Source: Thozetella sp. PMI_491
Taxonomy: Eukaryota > Ascomycota > Sordariomycetes > Chaetosphaeriales > Chaetosphaeriaceae
Reading direction: 5' to 3'
Length of the DNA: 64,000 nucleotides
Assembly: GCA_021432635.1 (NCBI GenBank)
Contig: MU270060.1
Location: forward strand, 62,001 to 126,000
Position numbers and translations under genes: made by a program. This document shows, one piece after another, positions 34,440-46,007 of the stretch. Within the stretch, counting starts at the first letter, position 1. Each line of letters opens with the position of its first letter. Below the pieces are notes generated by a model. It was not told where the DNA came from. It was given only the letters and a program-made list of their open reading frames with translations, and made no database searches.

Positions 34440-36761
34440 ATGGATTCAGGCGATTCGCCGGATGCCGTCTCGCCTGGGACCGGCTCCACGGCGGCTCGGT
34501 CGATATCTACGGTGGGGGAGGGTCAGGTTTGGTTTGTCGACCTGCAACTCGGGATATAGTGTGCAGGGGTCCACTAACTTTACATCTCTAGTGACCGATG
34601 TCGACAGTGAGCTCTTTGCGGCAGTCGAAGGGAAATGGCGACATGCTGACCCTCCCTCCGCACAGGAAGAAGATTAAGTGCGATGGCCTTGTCCCCAACG
34701 TTAGGATCCCTAAATCCCTGGCCGCATGGCAGAAACCTAAAGCAGGATGCAGCCGTGCACTGATCTCGATGTAGTGTACCAACTGCGTCACCGCCAGCGC
34801 GCAATGCATTGTGTCGGCCCAGCTCCGCAGAAAGACCAAGCTCCGTGGGTTCAAGGCATCTAGTCTTGCCCAAGCACAGGATCTGCGAGACGAGAATGAA
34901 AGCCTCCGTCGTCGGCTGGCCACCCTAGAAGAGGCCAACTCCTCTCTTACAGAACAAATTCAAGAAGTCCTCAACCAAACCTCTCCCGAGGGAAATGACG
35001 GCCATGCCCGAACTGGACTGTAAGTGGATAGCCTGCGACTATCTTTCTAGCATCACTAGACGATATCTAATATCGCCGCAGTGTCGCCCCGCCGCCATCG
35101 GGCCTTCTGATCAAGCATATGGGCAGGCTTGTCCAAGACAGCCTCGGCGTGAGCCGGTTTGCCGGGTCGACAACGGGCGTGCACTTTGTCCTCTCTGTGC
35201 AGCAGACGCTGCGAAGCAAGATGCTAGCCATGGAAAATTTCCCCGAGAGCATATTCACACTGCATTTGGTGCCTTGTACCAGTCACCACCTCTTGACGCG
35301 GGACTCGACGATGGCCATGGGCACCGCCACGCCGGGCTTAGCGAGCAGATTCTCGCACCCTCTATCATACTATCTGAAGCAGATTAGACTATTTTCCACC
35401 TGCTGGTCTTGCATCTGTCCCGTTGTGGTCACTGGAGACCTCTCTAGGCATCTTGCTGCGGCTCTTGATCGAGCACACCGCGGCATGCCACCTCGGATCG
35501 AAGAGGATAACTTGATGTTCTGTCAGATTGCTCTCATCACACTCATCAACTCCATCACTGTCATTCCAGGATCTCCTCTGTCCATCTCAGACCAAGATTC
35601 CCACAATTATATGACAGTTGTCAACTCGGTACTACCACAATTAATGATTCGAGGCGATCTACTGAGCCTTCAGGCTTTGGTCCTACTTTCGCTATACATA
35701 CAGTTTACGGGACGGCATCAGTCCATGGCGCACATCAATGGGATATTAGTCCAGCTAGGACAGTCACTCGGGCTTCAGAGACATACACGGCGGTTCAAGT
35801 TCAGTGCAGGGGAGAATGAGATTCGGAGAAGAATATGGTGGTGGATTTACCTCTTCGATAAGTACGGGAATGTCCTCTTGATCGACACCCTTGGTAGCCG
35901 TGGTGTGGTACATTAACAGGATCAGAATGACGGCCATCAGCCACGGACTGCCAAAGCTGATCAACGACAGCGATCTCGATGCCGACTATCCCGTAGACTG
36001 CGAGCTCGAACACATCGATACGGCGCAGCTTTTGTTTCCCCTGCCTGGAGAGACGACACAAGTAAGAGACTTCATCGCATTGGTGCACCTCAGCCGAGTG
36101 TTCTCCGGCATTCTGGATCAGTTGTACACAACAACACATCGCCGTGAAGGACCAGCAAAAATGGCCAAACTGAGCGGCGAACTGCGCTCCTGGAATCAGC
36201 AGTTTGCCAACCAGTTAGGCGCCACTATTAATAGCGACGGTCTTCTCATTTCCGGGGTTACAACATTTAAAGGATCCCAGGAAGAACCAGTTGCGCGAAT
36301 TTGGCTACCACTAATGTCGAACATTGCTTTGATGCTCATCTATCGGCCAGGTTTAACCTTTGGCGAGGAAGTCGCTGGAGTCGAGTTTCGACCTGGTGCG
36401 GCGTGCAGCCGCCGTGCTCACCCAGGGGTTCCTAATTTCTCCCGGGGGCCAGAACAACAACTGTTGGCGTACACCAGAGTCAACAACAGCGGCAATCTCT
36501 GAGTGTCTAGGTCTCTTAGACTCCCTTTCGCAGGCAGCACTAAGAACCCAGTCGATAGTGACTGAGCAGGAAACGTCGCTTTTGCACCCTTGGGACGACA
36601 CACTTGCCTTGGCTCATGCGCCTCAAAACTCGCATCCATCGCACCCCTCCAAGGATGGACTCGCGGTTTTTGACGATGCCGCACTGCAGGATCTGAACCA
36701 ACTGGATGGGCTGGAATTTTTCTCAGACAACCCTTTCGACATGTTCCAAGAGCAGATGTAG
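34440..36761 (+). CDS. Zn(II)2Cys6-type transcription factor, probably broken
   Basis: Fungal-specific regulator. Visible exons are 34666-34699, 34775-35019, 35082-35861 and from 35920 on, all GT-AG and in phase. They encode the second half of a zinc cluster (KKIKCDG ... CTNC ... C, spacing C-x6-C-x2-C-x6-C), a coiled-coil linker (LRDENESLRRRLATLEEANSSL), then the fungal_trans middle-homology domain (IRRRIWWWIYLFDK ... DSDLDADYPVDCE ... MLIYRPGLTF). Two defects are seen. The first two zinc-cluster cysteines cannot be found in any plausible 5' exon; the ATG at 34440 is the best start but does not connect cleanly. Near 36360 the reading frame shifts by one base between RPGLTF and the C-terminal part that runs to 36761. 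Sequencing error could explain both, but together they suggest gene decay. It lies between the lyase and the sugar carrier and is flanked by identical palindromes, so it is their likely regulator. Confidence 0.65.
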
Positions 36762-37056
36762 CACCTCAGCTGGTGTTAAAGGGCCTACGCGCGAGAGGCC
36801 TTGATTGGAGTCTGTGTAGAGTACACTAGCGCGAAGACAGTTTGCCTGCGTCTAGCCCAAAGTCGTACAGTATCTTTACGTAAACACTGCTCCAGCCTGC
36901 GTGCACCAGAAAGAAATACCTTTAATACATGATCCCGCTGACTGGATCCTACACTAACCTCGTCATCTTGGCTGGGCCGAGACCGCCCGGACACGTTATC
37001 GAGCTCACTTCGAAATGCCGGGGTGGGGACTAGGGAGGCAAGTGGGGAGCCCTTCT

Positions 37057-37076
37057 CGGAATAAGACTCTATTCCG
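37057..37076. promoter_or_regulatory. Palindrome CGGAATA-N6-TATTCCG, copy 2
   Basis: Identical arms and spacer length to the site at 34156-34175; only the 6-bp spacer differs. It lies about 290 bp upstream of the sugar-transporter ATG, in the region between the regulator and the carrier. Confidence 0.65.
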
Positions 37077-37367
37077 GTGGCCGACATGGTAGGCATATAG
37101 CCCCACGGGGCCCCGGAGACGTATCAAGAAGGGACGAGGGTATAAAGGGCTGATCGACGCGTCCATGCCGATGGAAAGGATCTCGATGCGACGCTCTGGC
37201 AATATTCACTCTAGCTGGAGAGGTTGTGTACCACTGCCCATAGGTGAGCCAACGTCTCTTTCAAAGCTGCCTTCATTGTGTCTGATCCGAGCCCCTAAAG
37301 CGGCTGCAAGGGCATCTCGTGTTGACAGACATTTCAGACCCAGACCACAACTAGGCACCAAAAAGCC

Positions 37368-39006
37368 ATGGCAGCATCCCAACCCTTTTTCGGCCTTCGC
37401 GGCAAAGCTCTGACCCTCGCCCAAATCATCCTCATCGTCTGTCCCGCCTATATCGTCTTCGGCTACAACCAGTCCGTTCTGGGCGGTCTGGTTGGCCTCT
37501 CCGACTGGACGGCTCACTTTCCAGAGATCGACACCGTACACGCTACCTCCTCCTCGGCCGCCACGATACAAGGCCTCGTCATCGCTACTTTTACCCTTGG
37601 GGCGCTGCCGGGATGCCTTTCCTGCTCCTACACGGCCGAGCGCTTTGGCCGCCGGCCGGTGATCTTCGTCGGCGCTTTGCTAAGTTTGATTGGTGAAATT
37701 CTCGAGGCATCGGCATATGCACTGGCGCAGATGGTTGTTGGACGCGTCATCCTCGGTGTGGGCGTCGGCATGCTCAGTGGCGTGGTGCCGACGTGGCAGT
37801 CTGAGCTGTCGAGCTCCAAGAACCGTGGCAAGCATGTCGTCCTAGTTGGCCTCTTTATGGCCCTTGGATACGTCTTGCAGGCGTGGATCAACCTTGGGTT
37901 CTTCCACTACACCGGCTCGGTGACATGGCGGGCCCCGATCTCAATACCGACTTTCTTCTCCCTGGTCATCATGGCCACCATCTTCTTCTTGCCAGAATCT
38001 CCACGTTGGCTGATGGCTAAGAACCGTGCTACCGAGGCTACGATCACGATGAGCATCCTGAAGGACCTCTCTGAGGACTCGGCCGAGATCAAGGCGGACG
38101 TTGCTGCTATTGAGTTGTCGCTAGAGGAACACACTGCAGACATCCCGCTACTCGATCTTCTCAAGTCCGGTGAGGACAGGATTGCTTTCCGATTTTTCAT
38201 TTGCCTGCTGTTGCAATTTTATCAGCAAATGTCAGGTGGTAACCTCATCTCGGTATACTCGACCATCATCTTCCAGCAGGGCCTGGGGCTCTCTGCGGAG
38301 ATATCTCGCATTCTGTCGGGCGCGACACTTACCTGGAAGTTCCTCTCGTGCTTTGTGTCTTTCTTCTCCATCGACCGCTTCGGTCGGCGCGCTTGCCTCA
38401 TGGTCAGTGGAACTGGCATGGCATGCTGCATGATGGGACTCGCCATATCGACTTCATTCCCCAAGTCTAATTTCCCGGCCCAGGTATTGAGCGTCCTATT
38501 TGTGTTTCTCTTCAACTTTTTCTTGCCCATCGGCTTCCTCGGCGCCAACTTTCTCTACTGCTCGGAGATCGCGCCACTTCGTCTTCGCGTAGCGATGTCT
38601 AGTATTTCTACTGCCAACCACTGGCTATGGTAAGGGATAACATCGGCCGAGACTACCAATGAACGGCGGCTAACAGGACCTAGGAACTTTGTGGTCACCA
38701 TGATCACGCCCGTGGCAATCTCGAGCATTGGCTTCAAGTATTACATTGTGTACACTTGCATTGGCTTCTGCATTCCCATGTCTGTGTACTACCTGTACCC
38801 TGAGGTATGTTCCCTTGCTCGCTACTTCCATAGGCTCGCTCAAGCTAAACAGGAGACAGACCATGGGTATGAGGCTGGAAGATATAGATCTAATTTTCCG
38901 AGATAGCCCGTCCATTCTTAGTATCGTGAAATACGCCAAGACTCGACCACACCGAGTCGAAGCTTCCGGCCAAAAAGCAGCTGTTGAACACGACGAGAAG
39001 GCATAA
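37368..39006 (+). CDS. MFS sugar transporter (sugar porter family)
   Basis: Twelve-TM proton-coupled sugar carrier of the plasma membrane, 509 residues, from exons 37368-38629, 38684-38804 and 38860-39006. Family motifs are in order: FGYNQSVLGG in TM1, AERFGRRPVIF (loop 2-3), GRVILGVGVGM, PESPRWL before the central loop, QQMSGGN in TM7, DRFGRRACL, and PETMGMRLEDID after TM12. The last acceptor was chosen so that PE runs into TMGMRLEDID. The ATG at 37368 has a GCCATGG context. The relation to lactose-permease-like and hexose carriers is clear, but the substrate is not. The neighbouring regulator, lyase and P450, plus the shared palindrome in its promoter, suggest it feeds or is co-regulated with that pathway. 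A damaged copy of its TM10 region lies at about 32261-32370. Confidence 0.88.
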
Positions 39007-39191
39007 AACAATTATTTTACAGATTTTACTAGATCTCTCCGTATATTATCATGGTAGCCTCTGCAAGTATATAACCGCTGTGACGCCCAAACTTCCCTGA
39101 TTAGGGCCCTTTCGCCTTGGTAAAGACTTCTCCAAACTCTCCAGCCACCGGTTGCATCCAAGCAACACCTATAATGACGCCTGTTCCCAAA

Positions 39192-40097
39192 TTACAGTGG
39201 TACGAGGTTTAGGGCTGGAGCCTCAAAGCCATGGCTCTTAAACACCCACTGCGAGCCCAAGCACTTTTTTCTCGGCAGCGGGTACTCGGACCCCCTTGGG
39301 TCTTGTTGGGGCACCGCTACTGCCTCGTAGATGACCAAGTCGACACTACCAACCCAAGAAGCTGGAAACGCTGGGAAATGGCCGCCCCACGGCTGCCATG
39401 ACGGCGCCCACTGTGTTAGGATTCCAGACCATGCAGGTTGCGGCCGGTTATCATCCAACTGTGGCTTCCAGTTGAGCCAAACTCTGTGGTCACCGCGTGC
39501 CGGCGTTGCGTCTCCCCACACAGCGGCGTACACCATGTCATAGAGCTGGCCCATTCGGAGCTGGTCTGGCATTTCGATATGCTGCCATGAAAACCGGTTC
39601 CCGCACCCACGCAAGTAGCCGATCCGGCGTGGGGCGGGATGAGCCACCAGCATACGGCGCCATGATGCCTCTGGGCGCACAAAGGCGAGGTGGCACCGGC
39701 GTCCAGCCTTCATGTTGGCGATGGATAGCCTAGACTTGACGAATGCACCCATAGATATGCGTCCGCAGTGTTCATAGAACAAGTAGAATGCTTCGGCAAG
39801 CAATGGATTCTTCAGCGTGGATACGCTGGCATCGGTGGCGACTGTCGCTGACATTGGTTTGAAGAATAGTAACTGCTGCAGTAGTACCGAAGAACCAATG
39901 ACTCTATTCCAGCTGCGGCACACCCTCTGTGCCGATACTAAGAGCGTCCGCTGGTCAAGATATTGTAGAATCTCTTCTAGAAGCTCGGGGAGCCCTAGCG
40001 CCTGAGTACACGCGCACATGCTAGGTTTCTGCTCGTCGTTCGTGGGCTGGACCCGTTCGCGATGCCGACGCGATTTTATCTCTTTGTAGCTCTTCAT
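39192..40097 (-). CDS. F-box protein
   Basis: Intronless, 301 residues. An F-box spans about residues 34-79 (LPELLEEILQYLDQRTLLVSAQRVCRSW is its start and core); this binds Skp1 and makes the protein a candidate substrate receptor of an SCF ubiquitin ligase. The remaining 220 residues have no recognised repeat. They are Trp-rich (WRRML, WGDAT, WAPSWQPW), as in a large family of fungal F-box proteins with an uncharacterised C-terminal domain. The first Met in frame is at 40097. The stop lies 186 bp from the transporter's stop on the other strand. Such genes are numerous and fast-evolving in filamentous fungi. No link to the neighbouring metabolic genes can be read. Confidence 0.8.
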   Translation of the reverse strand: MKSYKEIKSRRHRERVQPTNDEQKPSMCACTQALGLPELLEEILQYLDQRTLLVSAQRVCRSWNRVIGSSVLLQQLLFFKPMSATVATDASVSTLKNPLLAEAFYLFYEHCGRISMGAFVKSRLSIANMKAGRRCHLAFVRPEASWRRMLVAHPAPRRIGYLRGCGNRFSWQHIEMPDQLRMGQLYDMVYAAVWGDATPARGDHRVWLNWKPQLDDNRPQPAWSGILTQWAPSWQPWGGHFPAFPASWVGSVDLVIYEAVAVPQQDPRGSEYPLPRKKCLGSQWVFKSHGFEAPALNLVPL

Positions 40098-40619
40098 TGT
40101 CACAGATGTTTTTTTTTCTTTCGATTCAATAATTTAAGGTAGATTATATCGAGTGGTTCGATGAGAACGCTGATGTTGGGGTAGTAGCTGGCAGAGCTTA
40201 TGAGTCATTTTCTCGTATTCGAATCGTATGGGAATTGGCTGATGTCTCATCCAATAAGGTCACAGACAGATTGGAGAGAACTGTGGCTCTCGCAATGCGA
40301 CGACGTTGTGCTACTTGGTCAAGTAAGGGAATCAATGTCTACAGTAGCGAAATAGTCGACGATTATAGATCTGAATGAAAGGAAAAGAAGGTAGAAACTA
40401 ATCCACTAGGTACCTCGTAAGTTAGACCCTGGTGTAACGGTTAGACGCTGTACAACATGAAATAGTTAAGCGACAAGAAGAAAAGCCCCCAAAAATTAGC
40501 AATTTAGTTATCTACAGATCACACAAATAGTAAGCAAGCAATGATTAGAGATATCTTTTAAGACACTCACAATCACACCATCGCACCAATGCGATTTCGC
40601 ATTATCTTTTGTAACCGCA

Positions 40620-40667
40620 CGGTGCCGGCTTCCGGACGGGGAAGTGTCCGGTGCCGCTACGGTGCCG
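40620..40667. promoter_or_regulatory. CGGTGCCG triplet and CCGGAC palindrome
   Basis: CGGTGCCG occurs three times in 48 bp (40620-40627, 40649-40656, 40660-40667). A perfect inverted repeat, CCGGAC-N8-GTCCGG, occupies 40632-40651 between them. These CGG/CCG-rich direct and inverted repeats lie 330-380 bp upstream of the drug exporter start. They have the form of binding sites for Zn(II)2Cys6 regulators. Confidence 0.5.
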
Positions 40668-41000
40668 ACCCTGCGAATCATAGCACTATATCGAGGCCGG
40701 CGCCGGACTTGTGTACTCCACTCTATGTGTGCCGAATGCCGGGCGTAACCCGCACTTGCGTGATGGAGCGGCGACCGACACTAGGCGTCACTGAGACGGG
40801 CACCGGCATAGGAGGGGCTAAGGGTAGACCTCATGCAGGCAGACCGCACTTTTCACGGCATTTGTTCCCGGACTGAATAAACCATGCACCGATATATTCC
40901 CACGTAGCGGCCCCGTTGCCGCGCTACGTAAGAGCGAAACTCTAGAGAGAAACTCCACAGCCCATAGTAACGGAATCCCACTGACATTCGATCACGCGAT

Positions 41001-42801
41001 ATGGCGTACGAGAAAGAGTATGCGGTCCAGGATTTTGATGCATCTCCCGGGAGACCGGCCTCCCTAGACATAGCATCTCTACGAATGGAAGAGCTTGTGC
41101 AAGAGAAGTCGTCTACCGGTGCAGAATCCAAAGAGATACGACCAGCACCGTCACAGGAGGGATCTTTTAACACGTCGGAATTATCGCCGCCAACCAGAGT
41201 GGAAGACCAGTTGCCGCCCCGATACTCAATCTACTCGCGATGGCAAAAGAGCCTCATTGTTCTTGGAGCCTCTCTTGCCGCCTTCATCTCTCCTCTCACA
41301 GGCCAGATCTACTTGCCCGCCCTCAATGTTATCGCCAGCGATCTCCACATCACACCATCACAGGTTAACCTTACGATAACAACCTACATGATCTTCCAGG
41401 GCATCACCCCTATGTTCTTCGGGAGTTTCGCTGATGGCGCGGGCCGGCGACCTGCCTACATCATCTGCTTCGTGATCTATATCTTAGCCAACATTGGGTT
41501 AGCTTTGACCAAGAACTACGCCTCGTTGCTTGTAGTCCGCTGCATTCAGTCGGCCGGCTCCGCCTCTACCGTAGCACTGTGCCAGGCCGTGGTAGCCGAT
41601 ATCGTCAGCAGCGCCGAGAGGGGGCAGTACATCGCGATAACCATTATCCCTATTATTTTTGCCCCTAGTCTTGGCCCTGTCATCGGAGGTATCCTGTCGC
41701 AATATCTCGGGTGGCGCTCCATCTTCTGGTTCCTAGCTATCACTGGAGCCGTGCTCTTCGTGGGTGTGCTCTTGTTCCTGCCGGAGACTTGCAGGGAAAT
41801 TGTCGGGGACGGGTCCATTCGCCCACATCCATTTCATAGGACAGTATACCAGCTGCTTAAAGACGCCAACGCGAAGTGGAAGGCAAGAAGGCACCCAGAT
41901 CGTCTTCACCCTGTTAACTCGAGGGCGTCAACAACGCGCCTAGAACCTCTCAGGATCCCTGTTCCCAACTTTCTAGGCTCACTGCAGCTGCTTCTACAGA
42001 AAGAAATTGGACTGCTGCTCGTCTTTTCCAGCCTCATGTTTGCAGGTTTTTACGCCATCGCCACCGCTATGCCACTGCAGCTGAGGGAAGCCTATGGCAT
42101 GGACGACCTCACAATCGGCCTCATGTACCTACCTACCGCAGGCGGTTCTATTTTTGCCGCATTTGTCGTGGGGCCGATGGTGAATTGGAATTACCGCCGG
42201 CATGCAGCTAAGCTGGGCATCTTGGTGGACAAGTCCCGCCAACAGGATCTGACCAACTTTCCCATTGAGAGGGCACGGCTCGAAGTGGGAATTCCACTAT
42301 ATTTGCTGACAGCAGTCGTATTCTTGGGCTGGGGGTTTGCGCTTCAGAGGCAGGCCCATGTTGCTGTGCTCTGTATTCTTTTATTTCTCAACGGTGCCGG
42401 ACAGATTGGTAAGTTTTGTTTGTAGACCTGAGTGGGTGTCGACATACTAATTTGTGGCTAGGTTTTGGTAATGCATCTAATGCCTTGCTTATAGATGTCA
42501 CGCCCGGAAAAGCTGGGACTGCGGTGGCTGCGAACAACCTTACCAGGTGCCTTGTCGGCGCGGTTGGAATTGCCATCATCATGCCGATGATCAATGCCAT
42601 GGTTTGTTCTGCCCAAAAGACTTAAAATAGCTCTCACTGATCGGACGATAGGGAGATGGCTGGACATTCTTCCTTCTCGGGGCGATTTTTATCGCTTTTA
42701 CACCGGGGCTCTTTCTTATAATGAACAAAGGAATTGCGTGGAGAAGAGAGCTTCGGGAGCGAGAGGAGAGAAAGAAGGCGCGACGTGCGGCCCAGGTATA
42801 G
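41001..42801 (+). CDS. MFS multidrug exporter (DHA1, Qdr/Flr1-like)
   Basis: Proton-antiport drug exporter, 565 residues, from exons 41001-42408, 42462-42601 and 42652-42801. About 80 cytosolic residues precede TM1 (SLIVLGASLAAFISPLTG). The antiporter loop motif GSFADGAGRRPAYI lies between TM2 and TM3. The antiporter motif C appears as LGPVIGG in TM5. A long, basic central loop (about 265-325) separates the two six-TM halves. The last exon ends in a charged tail (AWRRELREREERKKARR). The ATG at 41001 is the only good start. The order of motifs fits the DHA1 12-TM group rather than DHA2. Regulation by drug or xenobiotic stress is plausible given the CGG-rich repeats in its promoter. It could serve the nearby cluster or act independently. 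Confidence 0.87.
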
Positions 42802-43507
42802 AATAATTCTACAATGACTCGAGAGAACCAAGTTGAGGCTTCTACCGGAAAAGTGGAAGTAGAACACGGCGAGACATTTTAATGGAGTCACAGAGTACCT
42901 GATATCTGTCGATAGATCCCATTCTGCTTTGGATTAGCGAATTTGATGGCGAACTGATACGAAGAAACAAGGGTGACGAAACATGAAGTCATCGTCCGAA
43001 CTCAATTGGTGCGATCATATGCACAAATGGGCTGCTTAGCTGCCCATTCCTCTATGTTGGCTACATAGTCTCTGCTCGATGTGCCCTTGGCACTATTGTG
43101 GTCAACTGGGCTGTTCATATCTAATAGTCCTGCGGGGATCATACGACGGCGACAGCAGATGATTCTGTCGACCGCGTAGTAGCCACGACGAAGCATCATA
43201 GGTCTCACTCCTATGCGAGAAAGTGGATTTGTGGGGTGAAAAGCTACCTAGAGATAGTAGATGGGCAGGGTATCCCGGTACCCCACCGCCACGACAACAC
43301 AAAGCAGGCGAGTCGCATTCGCAGAATGAATGGCACGAGTATGAAGGTGGTATGTGTCTTGTATATTCACGATGAGATGATATGCCCTAGTATATGCTTG
43401 GCCTGGCCCAATGCCTCGTTTTTAACCCCGCCAAAACGCCGCTGAAAAGATCAATAGACACTGGTACCCTAGCCAAGCCGAATCGCCAGGATGGCCTGAT
43501 GCAGTCG
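42802..43507. other. Convergent intergenic region, no gene seen
   Basis: Lies between the 3' ends of the exporter (plus) and the repeat protein (minus). No supported frame, repeat or RNA gene is seen. Confidence 0.5.
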
Positions 43508-44254
43508 TTACTCATAAAACAGTTCGCTCCACTCGTAACTGAGCGGCGGCCACCACGCCATTAATGGGCCTTCGATATTCGAGACGTGGTGCTCCTCGGG
43601 CACCACCTTCTTCTCTTGGACCTTAGCCTCTGTCCACTTGTGCTCCATCGTCTCCAGCGGCGCAGGCCACCAGGACATCATCGGTCCCTCAATCTCGGTG
43701 ACGTGCTGCTCCGGGAGGACGAGCTTCACGTGCTTGCCGCTCCCCGCCTTGGGGTGGCTGCACAGGCATGGCTTCTGTGCTAGCACCTGTTGTGGCTGCG
43801 GGGAGCGGCGGGTGGTTGCCGGCTCGGCCTGTCTGCCGAGAAAAACGGGGTACTCGGCAGTGTCCGAGCAGATAGACCCGCCGCGGGGTCGGGTTGGGGA
43901 CGGAGCAATTATGTTCTCGTCGTCGTCTGACTCGCAGTCAGAGAGGATGGCGCTCTCGCTGGTCTCCGACTCCGGGGTGTGCGTGCCAGAAGGGTGGTCT
44001 AGCAGCTCCGAGAAGTCATCGTGGTGGTGAGGATGGTGGAGGGTGGGTTTGCCCTCACGCACAATGGTGTGCAGCTCGGTGTGGCCGTGGTCGGCGTAGA
44101 GGAGATGGGAGAGGTCGTCCTCGTTGTAGATGGCGACCTGCGATTGGGTGAGCCGAGGATCTGCGATGCGGCTCCCTCGGGGTCTATATTCCATGTCGTG
44201 CGCCTCCTGGAGTCGAAGGGTGACGCGCTCAAGCTGGACAATGTCGCCTTGCAT
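43508..44254 (-). CDS. Unrecognised acidic protein with an internal IEGP-WWP repeat
   Basis: Intronless, 248 residues; the ATG at 44254 is the first in frame. The first half is acidic and His/Ser-rich (for example HHPHHHDDFSELLDH and ESDDDENI) and is probably disordered. The second half holds two related copies of a block of about 25 residues, at about 176-201 and 215-239. Both copies contain PE-x-HV or PE-x-HHV, then IEGP, then M-x-WWP. The copies sit about 38 residues apart, separated by a basic linker. No signal peptide, membrane segment or known domain is seen. The repeat looks like a short linear binding module. The gene stands alone between two intergenic stretches. I do not recognise the family. 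Confidence 0.7.
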   Translation of the reverse strand: MQGDIVQLERVTLRLQEAHDMEYRPRGSRIADPRLTQSQVAIYNEDDLSHLLYADHGHTELHTIVREGKPTLHHPHHHDDFSELLDHPSGTHTPESETSESAILSDCESDDDENIIAPSPTRPRGGSICSDTAEYPVFLGRQAEPATTRRSPQPQQVLAQKPCLCSHPKAGSGKHVKLVLPEQHVTEIEGPMMSWWPAPLETMEHKWTEAKVQEKKVVPEEHHVSNIEGPLMAWWPPLSYEWSELFYE

Positions 44255-46007
44255 GGGTGATAGATGGGTAGAAAGTGTAGTATAAGCGTCTATAGCGCTG
44301 AGTGCAGTGATGTTTGTGTCTTGATGTGTTGGCTGGTGTACCAGATGCCATCTTGATCTGGGCTAGGCATCCCGTTGCTGTATTTATTATCCTGCCAAGC
44401 GCTGGTGCTACACAGCATTCCGGAAGTAAAAGAATTTCACGGGCAATGCAGGACACAGAGTCTGGCCATTCTGGCCGTCCAATCTAGACCATAGGGTGGC
44501 TCCGACCGCCCCATGTCACCCAAATCAGGCGCCTAGTCATACGATCGGGTGCGACCGGGTTTCGCACCGCGACTGAAAAACAGAATCCGAAATCGCCCGG
44601 CCCATTCTCCTTCGCGCTCCGGGCAGCGGATGGTCAAGTGACACGCACATGAGCCCAGGAAATTTAAACAGCATTCGTTTACGGAACGATTAGGACATTT
44701 GACCCACCGTAGCCGCCCGTGAGTCCTCGATGCCACCCGGCAATTGGCAGCGCGTGCATGGACAGCCCCGTCTGCCGCCTGGTCCTCAGGCTATCTTACC
44801 GCTGGTTCTCACGGCTGAGTGCAACTGCATATCTAACACCTGTCAGATAGACGGGCCAGCAGGCCAAGAAATGGTATGACCGCGCAGCGGCATCCGTGAA
44901 TGACGAAATTCCCAACAGATGGGGACAATTATGAGACGCACATCAATCCGATCCACGAGGGGGTCTGCAGGATGGAAGCTGGTGACTTAGGTACTACATT
45001 CATCGAACCCTAGCCCTTCGGCATTCCCTTCATTCTAGGCAACAATTGCTATGGTCCTTCCGGCGCTCTTGATTATTGTGGCTAGGCCAAATGCCAGAGG
45101 TGAACCGCATAAGAGCCTGCACGCTTTGTCGATACCCCGCCGTGGAGCTCGGTCGTGATCCGAGATCGTGAGCTAAAAGTCCTAGATACCTATTGTGCTA
45201 GGTATCTGATGCAGACATGCTCGAATTGCCAAGGCGAACCCCGCCCGTGCAGCCAAAACATCAATATGCCACCCATTGCCCCAGGATACCTACCTACCTT
45301 GCCTTTGCCGCTGGGGACCTAGTCATTGAAAATATTTGCGGTGAAACTTGTGTTGCACCCCCTCACTTGTGGAGCTGGGCTTACTGACATGTTGTCTCTT
45401 TCCTATAGTATGCTCCGTATTCTGACGCCTACGCAGCGGTCTCCGAACGAATAAAGGTATTCGCCTAGTTTGATCAAGCTCATGTATGTATGCCGAGCTT
45501 GAGTGCCAACGGCCAACGGCAACAATTTTTTTTTCGCCAGTTTGGCCGATCCTCGCATCTGGACAACCTAGGCCCAGTCCAAGACACAATCGATAGGGAG
45601 AATATGGGAGACATGATGCTAAAGTGACACAAAGCTGCCCAGGTACACTAAAGACAACATCCTAAATGCGCATCGACGGAGCGGGAGAGTGACCAGTTTA
45701 CTATTCCCAACAGCCTCAAATACCTGCATATATTGCCGCGCAAATCTTTTTATTACAATCGATCATACGTACTCTTGGGCTCCGAGATAGGTTCTCGTCC
45801 TGTACGGAACATAGAATACCGAACTTAAAATTTAGGTAAGAGTTTAACTAAGTCTCAATATAGAGCAACGAACAAGACCCTTGCAGGCTGCTATCCTCGC
45901 CATTCTTCTACCACTCCATTGACCCATTTTGGAAGGGAATTATCGCACCGAGAGTTTGTCTTTGTACATTTCGTAGCCAAGGAAATCGAAGGAAGCCGCA
46001 CCGTGTG
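44255..46007. other. Intergenic, no gene seen
   Basis: 1.75 kb of ordinary composition between two minus-strand genes. Short frames near 44.3-44.7 and 45.3-45.6 kb have no motifs or believable splice structure. Confidence 0.5.

Noticed and set aside
40428-40470. tRNA-like D-arm sequence (TGGTGTAACGGTTAGACGC)
   Set aside because: It resembles the 5' part of a tRNA, but no anticodon stem, T-arm (GGTTCGA) or acceptor pairing follows.
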